Positions 1 to 7,163 of a stretch of 12,771 nt of DNA are shown here, in pieces. This stretch comes from JAVBKX01 sp031553835 (GTDB lineage Bacteria; Bacteroidota; Bacteroidia; Bacteroidales; Azobacteroidaceae): contig JAVBKX010000064.1 in the NCBI GenBank assembly GCA_031553835.1, forward strand, positions 1 through 12,771, read 5' to 3'. A model generated the notes under the pieces. It worked only from the letters and a program-made list of their open reading frames with translations. It was not told where the DNA came from and did no database searches. How positions within the stretch are numbered: position 1 is the first letter of the stretch; each line of letters opens with the position of its first letter. The position numbers and the translations under genes were made by a program.

Positions 1-196
1 ATGCTATTAATGAGGATGTCAATCTAATGACACACCCACCATCATCTACTGAACCAGCGTCGGACTTGATTAAATATTTAGCTTTTCCTCCATCTAACGA
101 AGTATAATAACCCAATGTCTCGCAGATATCACCAACTTGAAAAGAAGAAGCTGTGTTCCTCATCTCTTGTACTGAATTATAGAAATAATGTGACAT
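1..196 (-). CDS. N-terminal fragment of a phage tail-spike or secreted beta-helix-type protein (runs off the left edge)
   Basis: An open frame of 65 codons starts with ATG at 196 and leaves the window at base 1. The visible residues include VGDICETLGYYTSLDGG (about 21-37), then KYLIKSD and VDDGG. I recognise this pattern (a VGD...TLGYY...DGG..KYLI...DDGG module) as the N-terminal segment of Bacteroidota proteins that continue into right-handed beta-helices such as tail-spike or pectate-lyase-like proteins. The body that would fix the function is outside the window. A second in-frame ATG (residue 12) is also a possible start. No signal peptide is visible. It is read in the same direction as era, about 100 bases beyond it, and has its own promoter-like motif, so it is probably a separate transcription unit. 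The family call is from memory of the motif, not a search. Confidence 0.6.
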   Translation of the reverse strand, partial: MSHYFYNSVQEMRNTASSFQVGDICETLGYYTSLDGGKAKYLIKSDAGSVDDGGCVIRLTSSLIA

Positions 197-219
197 AAAC
201 AACTGATAAATTAAGGTCA

Positions 220-227
220 CAAATGTA
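220..227 (-). promoter_or_regulatory. -7 promoter motif (TACATTTG) for the left-edge gene
   Basis: Read on the minus strand, TACATTTG matches the Bacteroidota -7 consensus TAnnTTTG and ends 23 bases before the ATG at 196. No TTG box is seen at the expected -33 distance, so only half of the consensus is present. The surroundings are very AT-rich, where such matches arise easily. Confidence 0.35.
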
Positions 228-275
228 GTAAAATATTGTAATAAATATTACTATACGTAAAAACCGAATGATTCC

Positions 276-291
276 GCATTTTAGCAAATGC
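276..291 (-). terminator. Weak hairpin beyond the era stop
   Basis: A 6-base-pair perfect stem (GCATTT/AAATGC) with a 4-base loop lies 9 bases past the era stop codon. A run of five T on the minus strand follows only after 12 more bases (263-259), too far for a classic intrinsic terminator. It could mark the end of the DUF177-rpmF-fabH-era transcript, but the fit is poor. Confidence 0.25.
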
Positions 292-300
292 TCATCAGAA

Positions 301-1182
301 TTACTCCAACTTATACCCAAACTGCCTCAACAAATTATCCCGGCTCCTCCAGTCTTTTTCGACTTTGACAAACATTTCGAGGAAGACTTTTTTGTCGAAA
401 AAGCGTTCGATGTCTTTTCGCGCCATCGAACCCATTTTTTTGATTGCCAAGCCTTTATCTCCGATAATAATGCCTTTTTGAGTATCCCGTTCCACAATAA
501 TTAACGCTTTAATATGGATAAGGTCTTTCTTTTCTTCAAATAATTCTACAACCACTTCAACTGCATACGGAACTTCTTTTTGGTAGTATAAGAGAATTTT
601 TTCGCGGATAATTTCCGTAACAAAAAAACGGGCAGGCCGGTCAGTCAACGCATCTTTTTCAAAATAAGGAGGAGATTCGGGTAACAATTCCCGGATGCGT
701 TTCTGAATATAATCAATATTGAATTTATTGGCAGCAGATATAGGGATAATTTCCGCTTTAGGGAGTAACTCTTGCCAAGTTTTTACAAGCGCCTCCAAAC
801 CTTGTTGGTTGGTTAAATCGATTTTATTGATTAATAACAAGACAGATGCAGTCGTTCGTTGCACCTTCTCAAGGAAAAAATCGTTTTTGTCAATTCGTTC
901 AACAACATCGGTTACATACAACAGAACATCCGCATCATCCAGCGCCGATTCTGAAAAATTCAGCATCGATTCTTGCAATTTGTAATTCGGACGCAATACT
1001 CCCGGAGTATCAGAATACACAATCTGCATATCGTCGGTATTGACAATACCCATAATTCGGTGGCGGGTCGTTTGCGCTTTAGATGTAATGATGGAAATTT
1101 TTTCTCCCACCAACAAATTCATCAACGTGGATTTTCCGACATTCGGATTTCCAACAATATTTACAAAACCGGATTTATGCAT
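301..1182 (-). CDS. era: GTPase Era
   Basis: Ras-like GTPase that binds 16S rRNA near its 3' end and assists 30S subunit maturation. The 293-residue product is the usual Era length. G1 is GNPNVGKS (11-18), the switch-2 DTPG is at 58-61, and NKID is at 119-122. The C-terminal KH RNA-binding domain carries IIGDKG (239-244) followed by a basic helix, and the protein ends QFGYKLE. The start is the ATG at 1182 (MHKSGFVNIVG), which matches Era family N-termini. An in-frame ATG at 1230 would add 16 residues translated from a tandem repeat and is rejected. Era is the last gene of the DUF177-rpmF-fabH-era series. Its start codon lies two bases from an array of 7-base repeats able to form a long hairpin in the leader. 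No Shine-Dalgarno sequence is apparent. Confidence 0.96.
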   Translation of the reverse strand: MHKSGFVNIVGNPNVGKSTLMNLLVGEKISIITSKAQTTRHRIMGIVNTDDMQIVYSDTPGVLRPNYKLQESMLNFSESALDDADVLLYVTDVVERIDKNDFFLEKVQRTTASVLLLINKIDLTNQQGLEALVKTWQELLPKAEIIPISAANKFNIDYIQKRIRELLPESPPYFEKDALTDRPARFFVTEIIREKILLYYQKEVPYAVEVVVELFEEKKDLIHIKALIIVERDTQKGIIIGDKGLAIKKMGSMARKDIERFFDKKVFLEMFVKVEKDWRSRDNLLRQFGYKLE

Positions 1183-1184
1183 AA

Positions 1185-1271
1185 GTGGAGAATTGAGAGT
1201 GGAGAATTGAGAGTGGAGAATTGAAAACACACTTTATTGTCTCAATTCTCCACTCTCAATTCGCAATTCAT
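1185..1271. repeat. Period-7 tandem repeat forming a 21-bp inverted repeat in the fabH-era gap
   Basis: The left arm alternates GAGAATT and GAGAGTG without error: copies at 1188, 1195, 1202, 1209 and 1216, ending GA at 1223-1224. The right arm has the complementary words AATTCTC, CACTCTC, AATTCGC and AATTCAT starting at 1244, 1251, 1258 and 1265. Bases 1204-1224 pair perfectly with 1242-1262 (21 base pairs) around a 17-base loop. The element fills the whole gap: its right end overlaps the fabH stop codon and its left end is two bases from the era ATG. Transcribed from the operon it would be a very stable hairpin just ahead of era. Confidence 0.85.
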
Positions 1272-2266
1272 TTGGGATCGTACGCCCATTTCAGATAAGT
1301 TGCTCCCCAGGTAAATCCTGCTCCAAAAGCAGTGAGGATAATGTTATCGCCTTTGCGGAGCTTCGGTTCCCAGTCCCACAGGCAAAGTGGAATAGTGCCT
1401 GCGCTGGTATTCCCGTATTTTTCGATATTAATCATTACTTTATCATGGCCAACTCCCATACGACTTGCCACAGCATCAATAATGCGTAAGTTTGCCTGAT
1501 GAGGAACTACCCACGATATATCTTCTTTGTCCAACTGATTTCGTTCCATCAACTCTACACAGGTTCCCGACATATTAGACACTGCATGTTTGAATACAAC
1601 CCGGCCATCCTGCCAAATCGTATGCTCATTGCGATCCACTGTTTCATGCGAAGCCGGATTAATGGAGCCTCCGCCCAGTTGGTGCAAATACTCCAAACTA
1701 TTTCCATCCGAACGCATAATAGAGTCAATGATTCCGTATTCCGTTGAAGGTTCCAACAATGCCGCACCGCACCCATCCCCAAATATCGGACAAGTATTGC
1801 GATCAGTATAATTGGTAATAACAGAAAGTACATCTCCGGCAAGAACGATCACTTTTTTATATTTGCCAGAGGTAATAAAACCTGTTGCGACTTCTAATGC
1901 GTAAATAAATCCGCTGCAAGCAGCGCTGATATCAAAGCAAAATGCATGGTTCATTCCCGTTTTATATGCTGCCAATGCAGCAGCATTCGGCATCACATAA
2001 TCGGGCGTAGAAGTAGCAAAGACAACAGCCTCAACATCCAATGGATTTAATCCTGTTTTTTGAATCAGGTCTTCCAATGCTTTGACGGCCATGTAGGTAA
2101 CCCCCACCCCTTCTTCTTTTTTCAGAATACGCCGTTCTTTAATTCCGATACGGGTCATAATCCATTCATCAGAGGTATCGACCAGGCGTGAAATCTCTTC
2201 GTTGGTCATTACATAATTTGGGACATATCCTGAAATACCTGTTATTGCTGCATGAATTCTACTCAT
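1268..2266 (-). CDS. fabH: 3-oxoacyl-ACP synthase III (KAS III)
   Basis: Condenses acetyl-CoA with malonyl-ACP to start type II fatty-acid synthesis in the cytoplasm. The 332 residues form a complete thiolase-fold enzyme. The catalytic triad is visible: Cys117 in SAACSGF, His256 in VVPHQANLR and Asn286 in YGNTSAGTIP. The glycine-rich C-terminal AFGAGFTWGA (313-322) is typical. The N-terminal ITGISGYVPNYVMTN and the DTSDEWI segment (about 30-36) are characteristic of FabH and support the ATG at 2266. It lies downstream of rpmF and upstream of era. In E. coli plsX sits between rpmF and fabH, but here nothing does. A hairpin in the 93-base gap from rpmF may modulate its expression. Bacteroidota can carry several FabH-like paralogues, so it need not be the only one. 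Confidence 0.95.
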   Translation of the reverse strand: MSRIHAAITGISGYVPNYVMTNEEISRLVDTSDEWIMTRIGIKERRILKKEEGVGVTYMAVKALEDLIQKTGLNPLDVEAVVFATSTPDYVMPNAAALAAYKTGMNHAFCFDISAACSGFIYALEVATGFITSGKYKKVIVLAGDVLSVITNYTDRNTCPIFGDGCGAALLEPSTEYGIIDSIMRSDGNSLEYLHQLGGGSINPASHETVDRNEHTIWQDGRVVFKHAVSNMSGTCVELMERNQLDKEDISWVVPHQANLRIIDAVASRMGVGHDKVMINIEKYGNTSAGTIPLCLWDWEPKLRKGDNIILTAFGAGFTWGATYLKWAYDPK

Positions 2267-2293
2267 GTAAGGAATCTTTAGTAATACGAAAAT

Positions 2294-2330
2294 GCCCTAA
2301 AAGAAGGAATTTTCCATTCTTCCTTAGGGC
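2294..2330 (-). terminator. Hairpin between rpmF and fabH, possible attenuator or mRNA 3' stabiliser
   Basis: Outer arms GCCCTAA (2294-2300) and TTAGGGC (2324-2330) pair perfectly. On the minus-strand RNA an inner AAGGAA/UUCCUU helix can form with a bulge on one side. The bases after it (ATTTTCGTATT on the minus strand) are only weakly T-rich, so a partial rather than full stop is likely. No promoter consensus is visible between this hairpin and fabH, so fabH and era appear to depend on read-through. Confidence 0.4.
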
Positions 2331-2359
2331 TTTATTTCCTGTTATATTTAAGACCAATA

Positions 2360-2554
2360 TTAAACAGTTTCAGACTGTTTGTCAATGATCACTTTTCCTT
2401 TGTAATATAATTTTCCTTCAGACCAATGTGCTCTGTGATACAAATGGAATTCTCCGGTTGCCTGACAAACTGCCAATGCAGGCATAGCAGCTTTATCATG
2501 TGTTCTTCTTTTTCCTTGTCTGGCCGAACCAGTTCTTCGTTTGGGATGTGCCAT
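2360..2554 (-). CDS. rpmF: 50S ribosomal protein L32
   Basis: Small structural protein of the large ribosomal subunit. The 64 residues start MAHPKRRTGSARQGKRRTH, the hallmark basic L32 N-terminus, followed by CQATGEFHLYHRAHWSEGKL and the short YYKGKVII strand. Only one cysteine is present, so this copy lacks the paired cysteines of zinc-binding L32 variants. It follows the DUF177 gene by 11 bases, the near-universal yceD-rpmF pairing, and is surely co-transcribed with it from the promoter at 3184-3216. The start ATG at 2554 is unambiguous. Confidence 0.95.
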   Translation of the reverse strand: MAHPKRRTGSARQGKRRTHDKAAMPALAVCQATGEFHLYHRAHWSEGKLYYKGKVIIDKQSETV

Positions 2555-2565
2555 CTTCTATTATT

Positions 2566-3156
2566 TTAATCGTTATCGTTATCTTTTAATGGTTTCAACG
2601 CATCCCAACGTGGGTCGGTAGCGCCGTCTTTATCATCATCGTCAATAATGACAATATCATCGTCTCCTTCGAAATCGAGAGAATCTTCTTCCTCTTCCGT
2701 GCCTTTCGGAGTATGCTTCTTGAGTTTGGAAGTCATCGTTTTGTTGCATTTCCCGGGAAGATGAACATGTTTAATCGGGATGGTCAGTACAATAAATTCA
2801 TATAAAAACCAAGCCACATTAATAATGCCTTCTTCTTCTGGAATGACTACGATTTCATCGCTTTCTTCCGAATATTCTTTTCCAAATTTAACAACTAAGC
2901 GATTGGCGGTCTTTACCGGAAGATTCATATCGTCTAAACACCGGTCGCACGGTACTACAATCGTTCCTTCAATGTCAAAATTCAACTCATACATCATCGA
3001 AAGTTTTTTCACAGCCAGTTTGACATTGACTTTGCCTTTTTGAATTTCGTCTGCATCAATATCTGTAAAAAACTTATTCTCCAGTAAATATTCACATTCC
3101 TGGAGGTTAACGTTCATTCGTTTCAGATCAATTTTATATGGATCAAATTTCCCCAA
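2566..3156 (-). CDS. DUF177 (YceD-like) protein, probable TTG start
   Basis: Member of the YceD/DUF177 family, encoded next to rpmF in most bacteria. In E. coli and plants its relatives are linked to 23S rRNA accumulation. The start chosen is TTG at 3156, giving 196 residues beginning (M)GKFDPYKIDLKRMN, which is where Bacteroidales homologues start as I recall them. An ATG at 3297 would add 47 residues, overlap the histidine kinase by 77 bases and swallow the promoter, so it is rejected. The next in-frame ATG (3117) would cut into the conserved N-terminus. Cys70 and Cys73 form a CDRC motif, with a further Cys in PGKCNK. The segment IINVAWFLYEFIVLTIPIKH is typical. The C-terminus is strongly acidic (EEEEDS, DDDIVIIDDDD) and ends near DPRWDALKPL. 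The function here is inferred from the family. Confidence 0.85.
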   Translation of the reverse strand: MGKFDPYKIDLKRMNVNLQECEYLLENKFFTDIDADEIQKGKVNVKLAVKKLSMMYELNFDIEGTIVVPCDRCLDDMNLPVKTANRLVVKFGKEYSEESDEIVVIPEEEGIINVAWFLYEFIVLTIPIKHVHLPGKCNKTMTSKLKKHTPKGTEEEEDSLDFEGDDDIVIIDDDDKDGATDPRWDALKPLKDNDND

Positions 3157-3183
3157 AGCGCTCTTGTTTTTTTGAAAACGCTG

Positions 3184-3216
3184 CAAAGGTAAGAAAAAAC
3201 AATGGTAAAATACAAA
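3184..3216 (-). promoter_or_regulatory. Promoter of the DUF177-rpmF-fabH-era operon
   Basis: On the minus strand TACCTTTG (3191-3184) is an exact Bacteroidota -7 box (TAnnTTTG) and TTTG (3216-3213) sits 21 bases upstream as the -33 box. It lies directly after the histidine kinase stop (3221) and about 27 bases before the TTG start at 3156, leaving a short leader. This placement also decides the start codon of the DUF177 gene. Confidence 0.75.
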
Positions 3217-3220
3217 TTGT

Positions 3221-4381
3221 CTATGAATATTTTTTAAGTTCAATACGGAATGTAGTACCGACATTTGGTTCCGAACGAAAGACTTGTATTTTCCCATGAT
3301 GATAAGATTCTATAATCCTGCGGACTAATGAAAGTCCTAATCCCCACCCCCGGCTTTTGGTCGTATATCCGGGCTGAAATACGGCGTTAAATTTGGATTT
3401 CGGAATCCCTTTTCCTGTATCGGAAATATCTAATTTGATTATTTTTTTATCTGAAGTGTGGATGTCGAATGTTATCAATCCTTTCCCATCCATGGCATCC
3501 ACTGCATTTTTTATGAGATTTTCAATAACCCAGCCAAACAACGATTCGTTCATCAATACCAATACCGATTCGTCCGGAAAATTACATTTAAATTGGACTT
3601 TCGAAGAAACGCGCTTCGACATATAATCAATGGCATTGTGAATGGCAATATTGAGATCCATTGGCTCAGGCACAACATTGGAACCGATTTTGGAAAACCG
3701 CTCGGCAATCATTTTCAGCCGTTGCACATCCTTATCTATTTCATTCAAAAGCTTAGGATCAATGGCTTTTGTTTTTAAATATTCCACCCAGGCCATCAAC
3801 GAAGAAATCGGAGTCCCGAGCTGATGAGCTGTTTCTTTGGAAAGCCCTACCCAAACTCTATTTTGTTCTGCTTTTTTAGAACTGCTTAATGCTAAAAAGG
3901 AAACTATAATAAAAATGGAAACAACTCCCAATTGAGCATAAGGAAAAATTTGCAGGTGTTTTAAAACAGAAGAATCGTCATAATAAACATACTGCCTGCC
4001 GATTTCATCCGATTCAATCACGATGGGCTCATGCACCTTTTTAAATCGCTGTAATGTTTTTTGCAAAAACAAATCCCGGCCTTGTTCCGGAATTTTAATA
4101 TTCATGTCGTGCAACACATTATCGTCTTCGTCAACTAATAACAAAGGGATGGTTGTATTGCTTTCGGTAATGGAGGACAGAAAAAATAAGTTGGCGTCAG
4201 AAATGGAATCGACAAGCGAAATTAATCGTACGGCTTCGGCCCAGGTCTCAATTTTTTTTCGTTCTTCCGAAGCCAGGTTACTCACCAAAACATTAGTAAT
4301 AAGTACCGAAGCAACTGCAATGACAATAGCCGTCACTAAGAAAACATACTTAAATTTTTGTTTTGATTCGTAAAGCTGCAT
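3221..4381 (-). CDS. Two-transmembrane sensor histidine kinase
   Basis: Membrane sensor that autophosphorylates on histidine and passes phosphate to a response regulator. In its 386 residues a first transmembrane helix covers about 12-33, an extracytoplasmic sensor of roughly 110 residues follows, and a second helix covers about 150-166. There is no HAMP domain. His186 in ETAHQLGTP is the phospho-acceptor. The HATPase domain shows the N box ENLIKNAVDAM (287-297), G1 DTGKGIP (321-327) and G2 GWGLGLSL (345-352). The TTKSRGWGLGLSL wording is typical of Bacteroidota kinases. It begins 11 bases after the xth stop, so the two are likely co-transcribed. No response regulator lies nearby and nothing in the sensor region hints at the signal, so both partner and stimulus are unknown. 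All catalytic boxes are intact. Confidence 0.92.
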   Translation of the reverse strand: MQLYESKQKFKYVFLVTAIVIAVASVLITNVLVSNLASEERKKIETWAEAVRLISLVDSISDANLFFLSSITESNTTIPLLLVDEDDNVLHDMNIKIPEQGRDLFLQKTLQRFKKVHEPIVIESDEIGRQYVYYDDSSVLKHLQIFPYAQLGVVSIFIIVSFLALSSSKKAEQNRVWVGLSKETAHQLGTPISSLMAWVEYLKTKAIDPKLLNEIDKDVQRLKMIAERFSKIGSNVVPEPMDLNIAIHNAIDYMSKRVSSKVQFKCNFPDESVLVLMNESLFGWVIENLIKNAVDAMDGKGLITFDIHTSDKKIIKLDISDTGKGIPKSKFNAVFQPGYTTKSRGWGLGLSLVRRIIESYHHGKIQVFRSEPNVGTTFRIELKKYS

Positions 4382-4392
4382 TTAATAAAGAA

Positions 4393-5160
4393 TTACGAAT
4401 CCACTTCTACCCCTACCGGACAATGATCGGAACACAATACTTCCGGACATATACAAGCTGATTTTAAGCGAGATTTTACAGGCTCTGTTACAATATGATA
4501 ATCAATCCGCCAGCCTAAGTTTTTCTCACGGGCATTGGATCGAAAACTCCACCAGCTGTATTGATTCGGCTCCTGATTGAATTCACGAAAAGAATCTACA
4601 AAACCCAGATCAATAAATTTATCAAACCATGCTCTTTCCTCCGGCAAAAATCCCGACATTTTGGTATGCCTCTCCGGATGATTGATATCAATCGGTTTAT
4701 GACAAATATTATAATCGCCGCAAATAACCAAATTAGGGCGTTCTTTCCGCAATTCGAGCAAATAATCTGTGAACAAGTCCAGAAATTCCATTTTCAACGC
4801 CTGACGTTCATCGCCGGAGGTGCCGGAAGGAATATATGCGCACACTACCGTCAAATCTCCAAAATCGGCGCGGATAACACGCCCCTCCGCATCAAAAAAG
4901 GGATTCCCCATTCCGATTTTATAATAATCAGGTTTTGATTTGGAAAAAATGGCAACTCCGCTGTATCCTTTTTTTTCGGCAGAATGCAGAATCTGATAAT
5001 TATACCCTATGCTATTGAATGAAATCAAATCGATTTGATCGGGTTGCGCTTTTAGCTCCTGCACACAAAAAACATCCGGCACATTATTTTCGAGCCACTC
5101 CATCAGCCCTTTATTCATTGCCGCCCGAATTCCGTTGAGATTATATGAAACTATTTTCAT
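4393..5160 (-). CDS. xth: Exodeoxyribonuclease III / AP endonuclease
   Basis: Mg-dependent 3'-5' exonuclease and abasic-site endonuclease of base-excision repair. The 255 residues form a complete endonuclease/exonuclease/phosphatase fold. Recognisable catalytic residues are Asn7 (SYNLNGIRAA), Glu35 (FCVQELKAQ), Tyr109 (CAYIPSG), Asp149 and Asn151 (ICGDYNICH), Asp220 (WRIDYH) and Asp245-His246 (CSDHCPVG). The start is the ATG at 5160 (MKIVSYNLNG). An in-frame ATG at 5214 would prepend 18 residues translated from the repeat element and is rejected. The gene follows speA after 99 bases filled largely by an octamer inverted repeat, and precedes the histidine kinase by 11 bases. The order speA-xth-kinase suggests no shared pathway. 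I see no clear promoter in the gap. Confidence 0.95.
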   Translation of the reverse strand: MKIVSYNLNGIRAAMNKGLMEWLENNVPDVFCVQELKAQPDQIDLISFNSIGYNYQILHSAEKKGYSGVAIFSKSKPDYYKIGMGNPFFDAEGRVIRADFGDLTVVCAYIPSGTSGDERQALKMEFLDLFTDYLLELRKERPNLVICGDYNICHKPIDINHPERHTKMSGFLPEERAWFDKFIDLGFVDSFREFNQEPNQYSWWSFRSNAREKNLGWRIDYHIVTEPVKSRLKSACICPEVLCSDHCPVGVEVDS

Positions 5161-5177
5161 TGCGATTTTTATATTAA

Positions 5178-5240
5178 ACACAAAGACACAAAGTTTTGTT
5201 TTTTGATTTTCCATCTCTTTATGTCTTTGCGCCTTTTTAT
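5178..5240. repeat. Period-8 tandem repeat with inverted arms in the speA-xth gap
   Basis: The left arm is two exact copies of ACACAAAG (5178-5185, 5186-5193). The right arm has three diverged complementary words, CTTTATGT, CTTTGCGC and CTTTTTAT (5217, 5225, 5233). Bases 5179-5193 pair with 5217-5231 at 13 of 15 positions around a 23-base T-rich loop. The element ends 17 bases before the xth start codon. CACAAAGACACAAAG-like words are familiar to me from other Bacteroidota intergenic DNA, but I cannot confirm that here. Confidence 0.7.
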
Positions 5241-5259
5241 CAATTTTATTGTTTCTCTA

Positions 5260-7152
5260 TTATTCTAAATAAGTATAGCCGTAGAGTCCCGAACGGTAAT
5301 TGGAAAGGAATTCCCGCCCTTCTTCCACCGAAATAATTCCTTCTTTCATTGAAGAAGTCACCCAGGATTCTACTGTCCGAACCAATTTTTTAGGATTGTA
5401 TTGTACATAATCCAAAACATCTGCAATAGATTCTCCGTCTATAATTTGCTCGATTTTATAAGCGTCTTTATCCACCGAAATATGCACCGCATTGGTATCT
5501 CCAAACAAATTGTGCAAATCTCCTAAAATCTCCTGATAAGCGCCTACAAGGAAAACACCCATATAATAAGGTTCTTTTCCTTTTAATGTGTGAACAGGAA
5601 GATGGTAAGTGTAATTTTTCATATTGATAAAATTATCGATTTTCCCGTCGGAATCGCATGTGATATCCTGTAATGTGGCTGTACGGGACGGTTTTTCATC
5701 CAACCGGCTAATAGGCATAATGGGAAATACCTGATCGATCGCCCAGGAGTCGGGTAAAGACTGGAATAAAGAAAAATTACAAAAATATTTATCCGGCAGC
5801 ATTTTGGAAATTTTCCGCAACTCTTCCGGAGCATGTTTCATTTCGCTGGCCATGTGATACACTTCGCGGGCGATCGACCAATATAGTCTTTCAACCAATG
5901 CCCGGGTAATCAAATCCAACATACCCAGACTAAACAAATCCAATGCTTCTTCGCGAATTTGCTGTGCATCATGCCAGGTTTCGATCAAACGAGGCTGATT
6001 CATTTCGTCCCACAATTTGTACAACTCCTTCACCAATTCATGGGCATCTTCGGGCAAGACATCGTCTTCGTTCCACTCTGGCAATGTGGTGGTCTCCAAC
6101 ACTTCAAAAATCAAAATAGAATGGTGAGCCGTCAGCGAACGTCCCGACTCTGTGATAATATTGGGCTGGGGAATATTATTTTTAATACAAACATCTACTA
6201 ATGTTGAGATTGAGTCATTGACATATTCCTGAATGGAATAATTCATACTACTTTCACTCCCCGACGAACGGGTTCCGTCATAATCAACCCCTAATCCTCC
6301 GCCAATATCTACAAAATCCACGCTATATCCCATAGTGCGCAGCTGAACGTAAAATTGGGATGCTTCGCGAAGTGCATTTTTTATACGGCGTATTTTAGTA
6401 ATTTGACTGCCAATGTGAAAATGAATTAATTTAAGGCAATCTTCCATTTTATTTTTTTCCAGAAAATCCAATGCTTCCAATAATTCGCTGGAAGACAATC
6501 CGAATTTGCTGACATCACCTCCCGATTCTTCCCATTTTCCGCTTCCGGCGCTGGCTAATTTTATACGAATTCCTAAATTCGGACGAATTCGCAATTTTTT
6601 TGAAAGCTCCGCCACCAAACGCAATTCATTTAATTTTTCAATGACAATGAAAATCCGTTTGCCCATTTTTTGAGCCAACAAAGCTAATTGTATATAATCT
6701 TCATCTTTGTATCCGTTGCAGATAATCAACGAATCATCGCTCGTATTGATCGCCAATACGGCATGTAATTCAGGCTTGGAGCCGGCCTCCAACCCAATAT
6801 TGAATTTTTTGCCGTGACTTACAATCTCTTCCACCACCTGGCGCATTTGATTGACTTTGATCGGATAAATAATAAAATTCTGTGCAGTATATTTGTATTC
6901 TTCGGCAGCTATCCGGAAACAATTAGAAATTTTTTCGATCCGGTTGTCAAGAATATCAGAAAAACGCACCAACAGTGGAGCTTCTACATCACGCAAGGTC
7001 AACTCATCCATCAACTCCCGTAAATCGACTCCTACTGCCCCTTTTTTGGGGGAAACAATCACATGTCCTTTTTCATTGATGGAAAAATAATCCAACCCCC
7101 AGCCATGAATATTGTACAATTCGGCAGAATCTTCAATACGCCATTTTCTCAT
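5260..7152 (-). CDS. speA: Biosynthetic arginine decarboxylase
   Basis: PLP-dependent enzyme converting arginine to agmatine and CO2, the first step of agmatine-route putrescine and spermidine synthesis. The 630-residue length and fold-III organisation match the SpeA family. Lys99 in FIIYPIKVNQ is the PLP Schiff-base lysine. HFHIGSQ (about 244-250) and DIGGGLGVDYDG (282-293) bind the cofactor phosphate. CDSDGKID in the C-terminal beta domain contains the conserved active-site cysteine, and the C-terminus has the helical bundle typical of biosynthetic ADCs (...GLYGYTYLE). The start MRKWRIEDSAELYNIHGWG matches family N-termini. The leader contains a period-7 repeat ending 11 bases before the ATG, with an A-rich stretch (AAGAAGAAAAAA) between that may serve as a weak ribosome site. 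No agmatine-processing genes are in the window. Confidence 0.96.
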   Translation of the reverse strand: MRKWRIEDSAELYNIHGWGLDYFSINEKGHVIVSPKKGAVGVDLRELMDELTLRDVEAPLLVRFSDILDNRIEKISNCFRIAAEEYKYTAQNFIIYPIKVNQMRQVVEEIVSHGKKFNIGLEAGSKPELHAVLAINTSDDSLIICNGYKDEDYIQLALLAQKMGKRIFIVIEKLNELRLVAELSKKLRIRPNLGIRIKLASAGSGKWEESGGDVSKFGLSSSELLEALDFLEKNKMEDCLKLIHFHIGSQITKIRRIKNALREASQFYVQLRTMGYSVDFVDIGGGLGVDYDGTRSSGSESSMNYSIQEYVNDSISTLVDVCIKNNIPQPNIITESGRSLTAHHSILIFEVLETTTLPEWNEDDVLPEDAHELVKELYKLWDEMNQPRLIETWHDAQQIREEALDLFSLGMLDLITRALVERLYWSIAREVYHMASEMKHAPEELRKISKMLPDKYFCNFSLFQSLPDSWAIDQVFPIMPISRLDEKPSRTATLQDITCDSDGKIDNFINMKNYTYHLPVHTLKGKEPYYMGVFLVGAYQEILGDLHNLFGDTNAVHISVDKDAYKIEQIIDGESIADVLDYVQYNPKKLVRTVESWVTSSMKEGIISVEEGREFLSNYRSGLYGYTYLE

Positions 7153-7163
7153 TTTTTTCTTCT

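Noticed and set aside
1183..1230. N-terminal extension of Era (16 residues)
   Set aside because: The extra codons are the tandem repeat read in frame; family similarity begins at MHKSGFVNIVG.
1185..1271. CRISPR array
   Set aside because: Repeats are 7 bases, contiguous and without spacers, and the second half is inverted; no cas genes are present.
5161..5214. N-terminal extension of exonuclease III (18 residues)
   Set aside because: It is encoded by the octamer repeat element; the family start MKIVSYNLNG is at 5160.
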